Shown here: positions 12,291-23,557 of the stretch, one piece after another
Numbering within the stretch: position 1 is the stretch's first letter
Layout of the letters: every line of letters begins with the position of its first letter
Source of the DNA: Lytechinus pictus
Lineage: Eukaryota > Echinodermata > Echinoidea > Temnopleuroida > Toxopneustidae
Length of the DNA: 64,000 nt
Direction: 5' to 3'
NCBI RefSeq assembly: GCF_037042905.1
Contig: NC_087245.1
Span: 23,994,501-24,058,500, forward strand
Position numbers and translations under genes: made by a program
Notes under the pieces: model-generated
What the model was told of the DNA's origin: nothing
The model's input: the letters and a program-made list of their open reading frames with translations, nothing else
Databases searched by the model: none

Positions 12291-12355
12291 CAATGTCCAT
12301 TTTCTTCATGTTCTTATGTTCTCTTCGTGTTCCTTGTTTGTTCAATCTCGTTTTT

Positions 12356-13025
12356 AGCTCATCCGGTCCGAAGGGCCAGATGAGCTTATGCCGTGGCGTG
12401 GCGTCCGTCCTCTGTCCACAATTTCAAAATGCTTCTTCTTCGCCATTTCAAGTCCGATTTCAGTTCTGTTTTCTTTATATGATAGCACTAGGTGGGGGAT
12501 TCAAAACTTCTACACATAATTTTGAAACTCATTAAATATGACAATTTATGCGCATTTTTCAAAATTCACTAAAAATGCTTCTTCTTCTTTATTTGTTGAC
12601 CGATTTGATTTTTTTTCTTCCTTATGGTAGAGCTTCATGAGGTTCACCAAACTTCTACACATAATTTTTTAATTTGGAGTAGAAAATTATTTATGCTAAT
12701 TTATGCAGAATCTATTCATAAATCACAAAAAATGTTTTTTCTTCTTCATTTGTTGATCAATTTCAATTTTGTTTGCTTCATATGATAGCTCGAGGTGGTG
12801 ATACAAAGTTTCAACACAGAATTTTGAAACTAATTAAATATGCTAATTTATTCATATATTTTCAAAACTCACCAAAAAATACTTATTTATTTCTTGAATT
12901 TTGACTATTTTTGTTCCTTCTGAGAGCTACATGAGGGTCACCAAGGTTCTATATAATTCACTACATTGTCAACTGGGGTGAAATTAAAATTGTGTTAAAT
13001 TTCGTTGCGAGATGCCGGATGAGCT
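12356..13025. mobile_element. 0.67 kb repeat element with AGCTCATCCGG ends and tandem body
   Basis: AGCTCATCCGG at the left is mirrored by CCGGATGAGCT at the right. The body consists of four or so diverged units of about 130 bp, each with AAAATGCTTCTTCTTC, TATGATAGC and ACTTCTACACATAATTTT. It carries no ORF with recognisable content, and no target duplication was identified. Confidence 0.55.
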
Positions 13026-13118
13026 CCACATCATTGATGTGCTAGTTTTTTTTCCAAAGCAATTATTAAGTGGTACTGTGCAAATAAGACCGATTGTAGT
13101 GGCCTAGACGGGCCTATA

Positions 13119-13290
13119 GGGCCGTTTCATGAAGCTATGTTCGTAAGTTCAGAGGGACTTTCAGAACGACTGGTAATCCTTTCTTGTGGTAAATGATATA
13201 CACCAAAATGTTCTTTGGCGATGGTTTAGCGCGTAAGTAGTGCACCCGTCGTTCTTAAAGTCGCTCTTATACTGTTCTTAGAGTGTATGC
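13119..13290. repeat. Probable MITE fragment (GGGCCGTTTCATGAAG)
   Basis: GGGCCGTTTCATGAAGCTATG, GTTCGTAAGT and CTTTGGCGATGGTTTAGCGCGTAAGT have the look of an inverted-repeat element of 150-200 bp, but the right end is not clear. It is recorded as a low-confidence remnant. Confidence 0.3.
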
Positions 13291-15028
13291 AAAACATATA
13301 ATAAAACATCCACCATGCTATAAGAAATAAAAAAAATATGTGCTATTTATTAAACAATTATACTTTTTAGATAAAAGTTGTAAAAAAGCACTACTATTTG
13401 TAAAACTCATATGACAAAAGAAAGACGAATAACAAAAACTTGATTATAGAAAATACGGATGATTTGAAAATTAAATACATTTTCCTTTAATACATGGGCT
13501 GCAGAACGTTTTTGAAAGTTGAGGGAGGGGTGAGAAGTCAAAAGTGGAAGCCTGACCATACAACATAAACACACACACTGAAATGGTAATTTTTACCTTT
13601 TTGTAAACGGTTTTGGGAAAAGGAGGAAGGGGGGGGGGGGTTCTGCGGTCCCTGTAATAATTAATGAAAATTTCTTGATTACAATTCATAATCCAAGTTT
13701 GTCACCAATAAAGAGTAAGTATATACACTGCAGGTTTAAATTGGCAAGGTATGGTAAAGAGGTTCCAGTATACACTATTATAATTATTCTTGGGTCCTAT
13801 TTATGAATACCAAATCCGCTGGAAGAACACATTTTGTATAAGAACGTAGAACTGTTAAAATCGTATACACATCGAAATGTGTTTGATCATGACCTATTAA
13901 ACAAAAATTTACATACATAATATATGAAGAACACGTTCTCAAACAAGGCCTATCATCTTTGTGCAGAGCTGTTAGTAAGTATTGTAAAAAAGATCGTACG
14001 ATAAAGTCAGCAATTTTCATACTATATACATTGAAAAAAAAAAGGTATTCTGATATTTGGGTCTTTAACCTGACAACGAATTTACGTTAAAAACAAATAT
14101 TCTATTTCTACCCTAATTATAGAAATATCTCTTCTTAAAAACAATATTCATGTATGATACACATTGGGTGTTTTCTCAATTTCTGTATTTGTGGACGGGC
14201 CAAAGTACATGATTGGTCGAATATAACAACTGCTCGTAAATTTTTTGCCGAACAATTAATTTTATAGAAAGCTTACATATTATTGTACAGAAATCCTAAA
14301 AATAAAGTTCCATGAACGCCAGCGCCAGCACCAGCACGGAAAGAAGCCCAGCAGAATAAACTAATATCTAAGAATTTGGGGATCTTTAGCGGCAAGCTCC
14401 ACGAATGCCCATCGATCAAAATGAAGATCTTCAAAAGAACATCTTCGTTGTCGTCACCATCATGACCATGACCACGGGTCATATATGGTTCGATGATTAC
14501 ACCCATGATCGTGATTTCGTGAGTTCGAATCCCCGCTCTGCCATTTAATTGTCTCGATCACTTTTATAAAAAGACCCGATTGTAATTCTTTTCGTCTACA
14601 AGGTCAGACACTATGACTAATTAAATAAGACGTAATATGTGGGGGGGGGGGGGGGCTATGTTACCCATTAACACGTGAATGTTTCCTATGTAATTGGTTA
14701 TGTACCAGCTTGGTGTTATACCAACATGAATCTGACTCCTAGCCGAGTTCCTACGGGAGCTACCATAACAGAAACAGAATTCACTCCCATTTTAATGTAG
14801 GGCCTAATTCCGACTTATTACCTTGTACATACTGTACAGTAAAGTGCATAGGACATATGAATTGAAAAAATCTGAAGAAATCAAGAGACGAATTTCATAT
14901 ACGGCTAACACCCTATAAGTGTTTTTTTAAGACTCTTATCAATATAGATGTCGATGCCAACATGTCTATTTAGGTGTAATCGCTGTAACTTAAGGTGACC
15001 GAGCATTTCCAGTTGGATTAGACTCTAC
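13291..15028. other. Intergenic, 3' of LRR gene 1
   Basis: Homopolymers occur at about 13630-13641 (G) and 14641-14656 (G). A B-box-like GTTCGAATCCC at 14523-14533 may be a decayed SINE or tRNA remnant. No gene was recognised. No canonical AATAAA was found on the minus strand close to the gene 1 stop codon. Confidence 0.4.
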
Positions 15029-15127
15029 CTACTCAGTCATTCCGCAGGGCCTGGGGTCGGTATCGAATCGAAAATTATTCTTCAACCATTCCTCAATAGG
15101 CTCTTCGTCCGTCATACTTGGTGGTCT
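15029..15127 (-). CDS. Exon 4 of LRR gene 1: terminal coding exon
   Basis: A long pyrimidine tract ending CTACGCAG precedes the exon. It encodes 32 residues, starting RPPSMTDEEPIEEW and ending PCGMTE, followed by TAG at 15029-15031. The segment is acidic and has no tyrosine. It closes the reading frame cleanly, which supports the four-exon model. Confidence 0.85.
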   Translation of the reverse strand, partial: RPPSMTDEEPIEEWLKNNFRFDTDPRPCGMTE

Positions 15128-18100
15128 CTGCGTAGAAATAAAATAAAAAAATAAATTGTTTATGAATGAACAATGACAATTGTATAGAATAAGGCAATAG
15201 CCCGCTGAAAATTAATAATATAATATGGGATAAAGGATTAGTTTTTGTTGCTACCCCCCCCCCCCCCCCGTAATACATCAACGGCATTTTACGCGCTGAA
15301 CCAAATTTTGCCATAAGCAGAAAAAAAAAACACACAGTACAAGAGGGATTTGTAAATTTGGTATTCTTTAAAACTGAAAATACAAATTTACTACATCTTT
15401 CATTTTTATGGGTAATTGCATAAAGGAGGATTCTCTTATTTTGTATCTAATATCAACATCCTTCCTTACTGCTAGCTATTAAAATTCAATATGTTGTAAA
15501 ACTGACAATCTAAACTTCCACCAGGCCAAAAGTGAGGTGTCTCTCACATGTAATCAGAGCACCGCCCCTTCCTAAACAAAAGATAAATAGAATTAATTAA
15601 AAAAATTAATGAAATAAATACAATATATGAAATACAATAACAATTATATTTCCACATCAAAAGACCTTCAATTTTGCACTTTAGAATGCTTTTTTTATTA
15701 AATAAAAAGTCTTCTTAAAAAAATCTTCCCACTGAGATGAATCATTAATAGCCTGATTCCAATTACTTATCGAATACTTCAACTTGTTATCGGTTAATAG
15801 AATTACTCATTAATCCGTCAACTGCACACCTACAAACTTGAAGCGCTTCGTGATCATATAGAAGGTCTATTTGCCCTATGCCGACATTTCGTAAAAGACT
15901 TTGGATATCCTTAACGCGATAGTATAAGATAACCCACTTTACTTGATGGTGCATTGTATAGAATAAGGCAATAGCCCGCTGAAAATTAATAATAACCTAC
16001 CGGCTCTTGTCTTGGTTCATCGGGTAGAACAGTTGTATAGTTAATGACGTCAGCCTGTTGATAGAAGGATACAACGAGAGATTAGTAAAAAAAAGATATC
16101 ATTTATAAATGATAAATTTGTTTTGACAACGCCATATTTCCAAATTCTCATTAATATTGATCCATTTAGATACGGGGGAGGAGGTACTATAAAAAATGTG
16201 AGTACACATTAAAAAGGTAAAATATTAGGGCGCGTAGCTGGGGGAATTCCAATATTTACTAGTAAAAACCCGCAGAATTCCACTTAAAATGTGAATGACA
16301 ACCTTCAATTTCGAAAATTACACAAAGAACCTCAATCAGGATATTGGTTCAGTCGCTTCACCCGATCGTTTGTATTTGTTATGTTCTTAACATTTCATTT
16401 TATGCCCCTATCCGTCATTAAAAAATGCTAGTGCACCGTCCATGCTAATGATTCGTGGACTTTCAAAATGGACTCTTGGTAACTGGTCATCCTTCTTTTT
16501 TTAGAGTACCCTTAAAAGTATTTTGTCATGATTTACCCATGCTAGATAAACACACACCCACACACAACCCACACGCGCACACACACTCAAAAGCCTCATA
16601 TATTCCATTTTCATGACAGGGTGAAAAGTACACCAATTTTTCCTGAATTTGGCAAATCTGACGGCCCTTTTATGTGGCTTCGTGCACGAACATGATGTTG
16701 GTGTACACCATGTAATGACAGCTCTCGCTGATGCAAGCCAATAGGAGGCTAGCACCGATCTGTCCAATCAAGACCGGTCAAAGTATTTGTTGGCCTTTTG
16801 GGAAAGCAAGGTGATTTACCCTTAATTCGACGGGATCTGACAAAGTCGATTTGATCAAAAGTTAAGTAAATTCATGACCGTGCATGCCCATCGGAAACAT
16901 TTCTGGCATATAAGGAGTACTATTGAGGTTTCTATAACATATATAAAGCATCTTGTCCCGTTCACAGAACAGACAGTAGCCTACTTTGTATTAATAACGT
17001 TATGTATAACAAGAAAACTGGGCACAGAAGCGCACCCCCCCCCCCGATCAGATAGAGTGTCCAAGTTGATTTGTTCTCTGAAATACCACGGTGTCCAATT
17101 CCCGTTTTAAATCGGAAGCTTCCTACGGATCAACTTGATCGATTCCTCTGCCCTGTATGATGAAAATACATGTATACAAAGTTCTACTCACTTCGGTTTT
17201 GTTTTGGAGAACTCCATCAGGTAGCACGCTAGAGTAGACTATATCATTCTGTAAAAAACCCCAAAACATTCATGAATATGTTATGGCGAAGTTCAGATAA
17301 TAAACAGAGATGACAAGGCTATTCTATTCATTCATTGGCTATAATTGATTGGTCAGGTCGAGTATGGTAAGGCAATCCATTTCAACCGGCTAAAGCCCCA
17401 GTCACATAACACGAATCCTCAAGGATCTACACGACAATGTCGGTATGATCCGGGAAGGTCGGGGATAGTTTTGCCCCGCAGTGAGACTGTACACACGGCG
17501 TCTACTTAAGGATCTACACAGGCCATGTCGGTCGTCTACACTACACACGGCGTCTACTTAAGGATCTACACAGGCCATGTCGGTCGTCTACACGGATCAT
17601 CAAGGCGTCAACACGAACTAACAGGGCAGCTACACGGACCAACACCGGGCAGCTACACGAATCAACCTGGCAGCTCCACGGACCACCCTGGATTGCTCTG
17701 CCAACACGGCAGTCCACGGATGACACCGGATGTTTTTGATCTCTCAACAACTGCCGTGTTGGTCTCCAGCATGTTCATGGACCTCAAGGATGTACAAGAC
17801 GTCTACACAGATATCTACCCGGACCATCCCAGATATGATCCGGTCTGTCTGGCGTCTATATGTGACTGGGAAAGTGGATATATAACTTCTCTGTGATAAC
17901 GGCTCCCCATAATCTAATCCCCACGAAGCAACTGCTCCGGAAAATGTTTCTCAATCTCAGAGGAGAAAGGAAAAGCGAACCAAAAAGCCCCCCCCCCCCC
18001 GATACTGCTCTAAGACAACTCTCCAGTAGACGAATCCCAGTCACGGGAATTGCCCCAATACCAAAATTAGATATCCAATCAAAAGTATCGAAGGTGTTTG

Positions 18101-19793
18101 TACCAACCTGAGTCAAGTCCTTCAAAGGCTCATCGATCACATCTACGTTGGACTGAGATGAGAAGCATGGGGGCATAGGATGATGAAGGGGATGACATTG
18201 GATATCACCGTCGAGTGAAATATAGTATGGACTATTCGCGCCATCACTCAGCCCAGGAGGTGGAGACGATGACAATGCTGCCTGTCCGCGACCACGGAAA
18301 ACATCGGGATTTAGAGGGTTTGGGGTTATTTGAATTCCAGTTTCGGAATCTTCAAGTTGTTTTCTTCCATAAAGTCGCTTCCTACAAAAGACAAAAGTCA
18401 TGATGACTACACTGACGAGAACAATAACCACTGCACTAACGATGACCACCATATATGTTGGAAATGCAGAAGTTACATCAGAAGGGACATGAATCTGCTC
18501 TTCCATTTCCATTTCGGGGGCGGATTGTGTAAGTGGCTCAAAGGCTATATGACTTTCTTCAGGACAAATGTCACTATGAAGAATGCTCAGGATAAATCTT
18601 CCTGCAAGCGCAGGAGGGGATGAACATCGGGCATGATTTGACTGACTTGGCAAATCCTCAAGGACATTGGTTGATGACGCCTTAGACCAGGCCAGAAATG
18701 GTGCCAGGGTACAGTCACATTGCAGTGGGTTGAGGGCTAGGTTGAATTTGGTTCCACTTTGTAATGCCTGAAATGAAACATTTCGCGCCGATGTTAAGAG
18801 ATTATTTTGCAGTTTAATTTCTCTGATATTATTGAGGTGCGAAAGCGCGTTCTCCGCAATGGAGTTGATTCTGTTGAAAGAAAGATCCAACATACGAAGG
18901 GAGCCCAGGAACTCGAATGATTGTTCTTGGATTACAATTATATTATTGTGATGGAGATAAAGGTGCGTTAGCCTATACAGACTCATGAAGTCACGGTCAG
19001 ATAAATGCGTGATATTGTTGTAGGAAAGATACAATTTTTCAATGTTAATGGCGTTTTGAAATATACCGGTTGGAACTTCTGTCAAGTTGGTATACTGGAG
19101 GTCCAACAGCGTGAGTCGGTCTAAACCTTTGAATGCCAACGGGTTCGGGTTAACGAGGGGATTTCTTTTCAGATACAGCTTGGTTAGGCGACTGAAATCC
19201 ATGAAACAGTTGTCTGGCAAATTTGAGATGTTGTTCTGTGAGAGATAAAGAGTCTCGAGGGAATTATCAGGACCGAACGCGTCACAAGGTGGTGTGTCTA
19301 GTCGATTGTCTTCAAGGGATAAGAACTTCAAATGTTGCAGATTCCCGAAGGCATCAGGTTGAATCTGCTGAACGCTGGCATTGTCCAGGAACATGTAAAG
19401 GACATTGGGCATTCCATCCAGCATACGTTGAGTCAATATCGGGAGGTGGTTTTGATTCAGATGAATCTTCTCCAACATAGAACATCCTTCGAAGGATCCT
19501 ACCTCAACCGTCATGTTGTTCCTCTCCAGGTACAGGTACTTGAGGCAGGTGAAGTTTCTGAATGAGCCTTGAGCCAACTTCGACACGCGATTGTCTTGCA
19601 GATGAAGGGTCTTTGCATGGATGCACTCTTGAGGAACGGACTCCAGATTGCGACCTTGACACTGGGCGTCTTTACCCCACTCGTAAAAGTCGCAGACGTC
19701 TGAACACTCTTGGACTACTGCTTCATATTCATCGAGGTAAACTAGCAGCACCAATGTTTTTATTAGCATTGAATGCTTTAGAGAGTCCACCAT
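15029..19793 (-). CDS. LRR transmembrane receptor with two ITIM-like motifs (four coding exons, 631 aa)
   Basis: Exons on the minus strand are 19793..18108, 17248..17192, 16054..16001 and 15127..15029; all junctions are GT-AG and phase 0. Residues about 9-28 are a signal peptide. The LRR N-cap has Cys30, 34, 45 and 57. LRRs of about 24 residues fill 60-355 with the LxxLxLxxNxIxxL pattern. The C-cap (CDC at 359-361, Cys390, Cys410) precedes a membrane span at 447-469 followed by CRKR. The tail carries a Pro/Ser-rich segment and tyrosines at 523-524, 567 and 587. Y567 (IVYSSV) and Y587 (INYTTV) fit (I/V/L/S)xYxx(I/V/L), the ITIM consensus bound by SHP-type SH2 domains, 20 residues apart. The role is presumably a cell-surface recognition or adhesion receptor; ligand and name are unknown. 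Reading through the first donor stays open to 17856, so an intron-retained form with another C-terminus is possible. The N-cap resembles that of the gene at 39041..40849. Confidence 0.88.
15179..15220. repeat. 42-bp direct repeat, copy 1 (inside last intron of LRR gene 1)
   Basis: It is identical over 42 bp to 15953..15994. This copy sits 52 bp upstream of the exon 4 acceptor in gene orientation. Confidence 0.9.
15953..15994. repeat. 42-bp direct repeat, copy 2 (just past exon 3 donor)
   Basis: It is identical to 15179..15220 and begins 6 bp inside the same intron, so both ends of the intron carry the same sequence. No other similarity between the two surroundings was seen. Confidence 0.9.
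16001..16054 (-). CDS. Exon 3 of LRR gene 1: 54-bp ITIM exon
   Basis: TTCTATCAACAG precedes the exon and GTAGGT follows it. It encodes ADVINYTTVLPDEPRQEP, again phase 0 on both sides. The tyrosine lies in INYTTV, which also matches the TxYxx(V/I)-like spacing of immune switch motifs except at position -2. Confidence 0.85.
17192..17248 (-). CDS. Exon 2 of LRR gene 1: 57-bp ITIM exon
   Basis: TTTTTTACAG precedes the exon and GTGAGT follows it. It encodes NDIVYSSVLPDGVLQNKTE in the frame left by exon 1. Length is a multiple of three and both phases are 0, so it can be skipped or added without changing frame. It aligns with exon 3 (D-I/V-V/I..Y-S/T-S/T-VLPD), suggesting exon duplication. Confidence 0.85.
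17394..17874. mobile_element. MITE-like element in intron 1 of LRR gene 1, with tandem repeats
   Basis: CCCCAGTCACATA near 17397 is mirrored by TATGTGACTGGG near 17859-17870. The body is rich in CTACACGGA-type words. A 52-bp unit is duplicated in tandem (17491-17542 and 17543-17594), and a shorter period (CAGCTACACGGACCAACAC) repeats around 17626-17690. The ORFs here result from the repeats. Confidence 0.5.
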
Positions 19794-19807
19794 TTTGTGT
19801 TAGGAAC

Positions 19808-21040
19808 CTGTTTAAAAAATAAAAATAAGATGCTATTAAAAATCCATTTGGTATACATATATTTCCACAAGTTGAGAGAAACTCCAAACTCATATAGAAT
19901 TAAACTTAAAAGGGCTCTCCAACCGAATATGCAGTTGAATTAGAATATGGACAAGCAAGGCAGTAGCAATTTGATCAAAATCGGATGAAATTTTTTACGG
20001 ATTTACAATTTTATGGAGAATCTCTCTATCATAATACGTTACAGCAAGTATGGTTTCACACATACCATAAGGAGGAAAATCACATCAAAAATTTGTGTAA
20101 TGACAGATTCGAATATTATAGTAATATCAGAGTAGAGGTGTAATTGTGGTATCTTGACCTTCCCATTGTATTGCTTGTAGCCAGTTTATTTATCTCCAAA
20201 GTGCTACAATTTCAATAAATCTTCAGTATGTTGTTATTTTTCATCTTGATTCTTTTTAAACGAAACCTTCATTCTTTTGCCTTTTCAATTTTCTTTTTCC
20301 AATCCGTTGGATAAACTTTACCCTTGAGTGTCGGGTATTTCATTAATATATCAAATACTCTTGATGTTGCCAGAAAACCAGTTAAGGCATATTTTCAATA
20401 CCTGGGGCATCAGGGCCCTGGGAACGATTTTTTTACAGGGGGTGTTGATGTCAATTTGACCAAAAGAAAAAGACAGTTTCACCGCAAAAAAAGATATTTG
20501 GTTGTCAGATGTATTTTGTGATTTTGTTTGGCTACAAAATAAAGATTATCAATATCAGTGGCGGAATGAGCCACACATGGACCCGAAGCTTTGAAAGCTG
20601 AGGAGGGTCTTTTTTTTCCCGAATGGTTTGGGTTTCGCAACTGCCCGACCCGACGCGACTACCCGATGTCATGACACGCGCCCATCTGATCGGCTAATAA
20701 CAAATTTAGTGGCGACAATATCTGACGAGATATGACAGCTCGCCTTTTCTCTTTTATTCTGAAAACCTTTTCTTTAATTTCATTATTTGAAAACAGAACA
20801 AACAACATATTGTGATTGGTTATCATATCGTGCCCAATCTATGTAGCTTGTTGCGCAATCAATAGTATCTGTAAACACTTTTAGATAAATACGTGTATTG
20901 CCCAATAGGTAGGAATAGGTTCTGAAATCATGCATGTTTGTCATAACATCCAACAGTCATCATACAATCACATTAGTAGAATATCATCTATAATACCGTC
21001 TTTCGTATTTTCACAAATTCGTCTAGAACATTAAAGTCCT
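19808..21040 (-). other. Probable 5' intron of LRR gene 1, non-coding
   Basis: On the minus strand TTTTTTAAACAG directly precedes position 19807, 14 bp before the start codon, so transcription probably begins further up (higher coordinates). No coding sequence was recognised in this part. Confidence 0.45.
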
Positions 21041-21964
21041 TGTAACTCAATTTGATTTTTGATTTGATTTGATTTTATTTTTATTTCAGCATTTTTCCAA
21101 CAGAAATAATTAACAAACATAATGTACAACATAAAGAAAAAAATAGTGATACATTTCTTTATACAAGAAAAAAATACAAATAATCATTCATTTGCTAAAA
21201 TGTATATAGATAGTATTAGTTTGCAATATTATAAGTTGTACTTTGTTGAGTAGACAAAAAAAAAAATGCTGGAGACCGCTACCATAAGCAGTGCTTGACT
21301 AGGGTAGCGGCCTCAAAACGTATTAGCGAAATAGACAAAAAAGAACGAAGTACAAATCAAGCATTGACTTAAATTAATTATAAACAGATATTATTAATAC
21401 GATATTTACATGCAAGAACCTTGTATGCCTGATATTATGTGCACATTTGACGTATTTGCATGTGTTTGTGCATGTGCAAACGTGTGCGCGTGTGCAAATG
21501 TATATTAAAAATTGTATGTGTATGTTAAGTGTGTGTGTGTGTGTGTTGAGAGTGGGTGTGCGTGTATGTGTGTCGGTATATGAGGGTGTGGGGGTAGTAT
21601 TAATTAGGAATTATTGAATGGTTCCAGGATACAGCTTGAAATGATAGAAAAGTTTGATACTATGACTTAACTTTTTTCATTTTCTGATGTAACAGTTTAT
21701 GAGATCAGATAGAAATTAAAAATTTTCCAAGAAAATTGAAAATTGACCAAGACCCGTAGAACTCTTTTTATATATATGCATAACTTATTCAGAATTGTAT
21801 TTGCGTGTCATAAATTTTTTAAAGGATGATTTGAATGAGTTAAGAGAGGGACATTGTTTTAAGTATTGTGGTAAGGAATTCCAGGTATCTGGTCCATGAT
21901 GGCGAACTGATTTTTGAGCAAGAATAAGTTTGGGATTGTGTAGATGATAATCAGAAGGAAACAG
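21041..21964 (-). pseudogene. 5'-truncated LINE, 3' end with C-terminal RT-protein tail
   Basis: On the minus strand 21964 to 21785 encodes a tail containing DYHLHNPKLILAQKS, GPDTWNSLPQYLK and NSFKSSFKKF, ending at TAA. The (W)NSLP...SFK pattern is typical of the C-terminal end of many non-LTR retrotransposon ORF2 proteins. The 3' untranslated part runs down to about 21050 and ends in an AATCA/AAATC-type simple tail. A GT microsatellite (21530-21545) lies within it. The rest of the LINE is missing, as usual for 5'-truncated insertions. Confidence 0.6.
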
Positions 21965-22080
21965 ATCACCCGATCGAAATCACTTCACCTTTATTTTGAT
22001 TACCTTTACTATGCCTTACCTTTACTGTTACTATTATCGGTACAAGTATTATTTTTCCTATTAATATAAGTACTTGTATT

Positions 22081-22267
22081 ATACCGTTTTTTTTAGTAAC
22101 TCATGATTTTTGGTCCGGACCAGGCCCGCACTAAGAAAGTTCGCACCAAAAACGTTCAGTAACTGTAGCAGAGTCGCGCTACTTTTACGATGGCGCTGGT
22201 CTGGCGCGGATTAAAGCAGCACCTAACCTGGGCCTGGTCCGGACCAGCGAGTTACTGAGAGCGGTAT
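22081..22267. mobile_element. Short inverted-repeat element with GGTCCGGACC palindromes
   Basis: ATACCG ... AGTAACTC ... TGGTCCGGACCAGGCCC at the left is mirrored by GGGCCTGGTCCGGACCAGCGAGTTACTGAGAGCGGTAT at the right. It is 187 bp long and has no ORF. Confidence 0.65.
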
Positions 22268-22995
22268 CACTAACAACATTCTATCGCTTTACTTTTATCA
22301 CAATTATCATTACTATCAATAATTTTATTATTACTACTACTACTATTATTATTTATTTATTTATTATTATTATTAGTATCATTATTATAAACATTATGAT
22401 GATCAAATCATCATCATCGTGTTGAAAAACAATTCAGAATGTTAATATAAATCATACTTCATAATTATATTTATATCGTTTATATATACTGTATATTGTA
22501 AGATGTATCGTTGCCATAAATAAATTGTTTGTGAAAAGGGGTACTTTTTGTGAATAGGAAGTCTTGAGGTGAAAAGATACTTATTTACTCACAATCTATT
22601 TTAGGTACAAGATAGAATATGTACATGTAAAGAGAAGAAAAAATTGATCGCTTTACATCATTGGGATTCCCCCTCCAAGGTACCGCGTATGCAACACAAA
22701 ACATTTTGTAAACCGGTAACGGTGCGAAAGAGTAATACCTATTGTCCAAATGCATCAGTTCGAACAAAGACTGACCTCGACTCGGAAATCGATAATAGCT
22801 GCACTATTCAAATTTGATATCAAGAGGGAAAACAGTCTGTTGCAATTGACAAATTGTCCAAATTGCAATTGTCCAAATGAGAGTTTTTCATGTTTAGTGA
22901 GCTGGGTGCGGACCAAAGCACCCTTTTTTATTCGTTCATCGCTTTTCTAAATTTATATCAAATTTCCTAATTCTGGTAAAATTGTAAAGAAGAAT
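22268..22995. other. Non-coding stretch with (TTA)n microsatellite
   Basis: An ATT/TTA-type microsatellite lies at about 22320-22395. No gene was recognised. Confidence 0.4.
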
Positions 22996-23549
22996 CCCGG
23001 GGGGCCACTAACATTGACGAGTGGATACCATGCGCGACCAAAAAACACGTAAAAAGGATGTCTTTTTCAAGATAGGGCACGTTACGTAACGTAATAAGGG
23101 TGTCCAAAACACTAAAATAATGAAAAAAGGGTATCTATTTCACTAGGAAAGCTACGTCTTTAGGGTCAAATTTACGAGGGTATAAAAAAATGTTTTATAA
23201 AGGATGTACTTTTTGCCCCAACAGTCAACACTACGTGTTTAGAGTACGATTTGCGCGAGGTGTGGTAGGTGGGGCCGTACGAAACCCAATGATGTAGGTA
23301 AAGGTAAAACCGACGACCGACGTCCGTGACATAACTATTTAAATACTTGTACTTGTTTAGGGGTTCAATTCAGGGAATACTCGCCAAGAGTATCGTTTCG
23401 TTTCCAATACTTGTTAAGGGTAGGGTTTCACACGCCATTACTTGTTAAGGGGTGCATTTTCAGAATATAGAAAATACTTGTTTAGGGTGCTTTTCGAGAC
23501 CCCATGGACGCGCATGGTATCCACTCGTCAATGGAAGTGGCCCCCCGGG
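22996..23549. mobile_element. 554-bp non-autonomous element with 8-bp target duplication (hAT-like)
   Basis: The terminal inverted repeat CCCGGGGGGCCACT is perfect at both ends. AGAAGAAT occurs directly before (22988-22995) and after (23550-23557), an 8-bp target duplication as made by hAT-type transposases. The subterminal words ATTGACGAGTGGATACCATG are also inverted. The body has repeats of TACTTGTTTAGGGT type and no transposase. Confidence 0.82.
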
Positions 23550-23557
23550 AGAAGAAT

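Noticed and set aside
14273..14545. 77-aa ORF followed by a B-box-like GTTCGAATCCC as a SINE or exon
   Set aside because: No A box, tRNA fold, body or tail was found, and the ORF has no recognisable product.
17525..17896. 123-aa plus-strand ORF with Tyr/Thr/Gly repeats
   Set aside because: It lies wholly within the intronic repeat element, including its 52-bp tandem duplication.
20565..20580. CAGTGGCGGAATGAG as a further hAT-like element end
   Set aside because: No G-run, core repeat or complementary right end could be found with it, so it may be chance or a tiny remnant.
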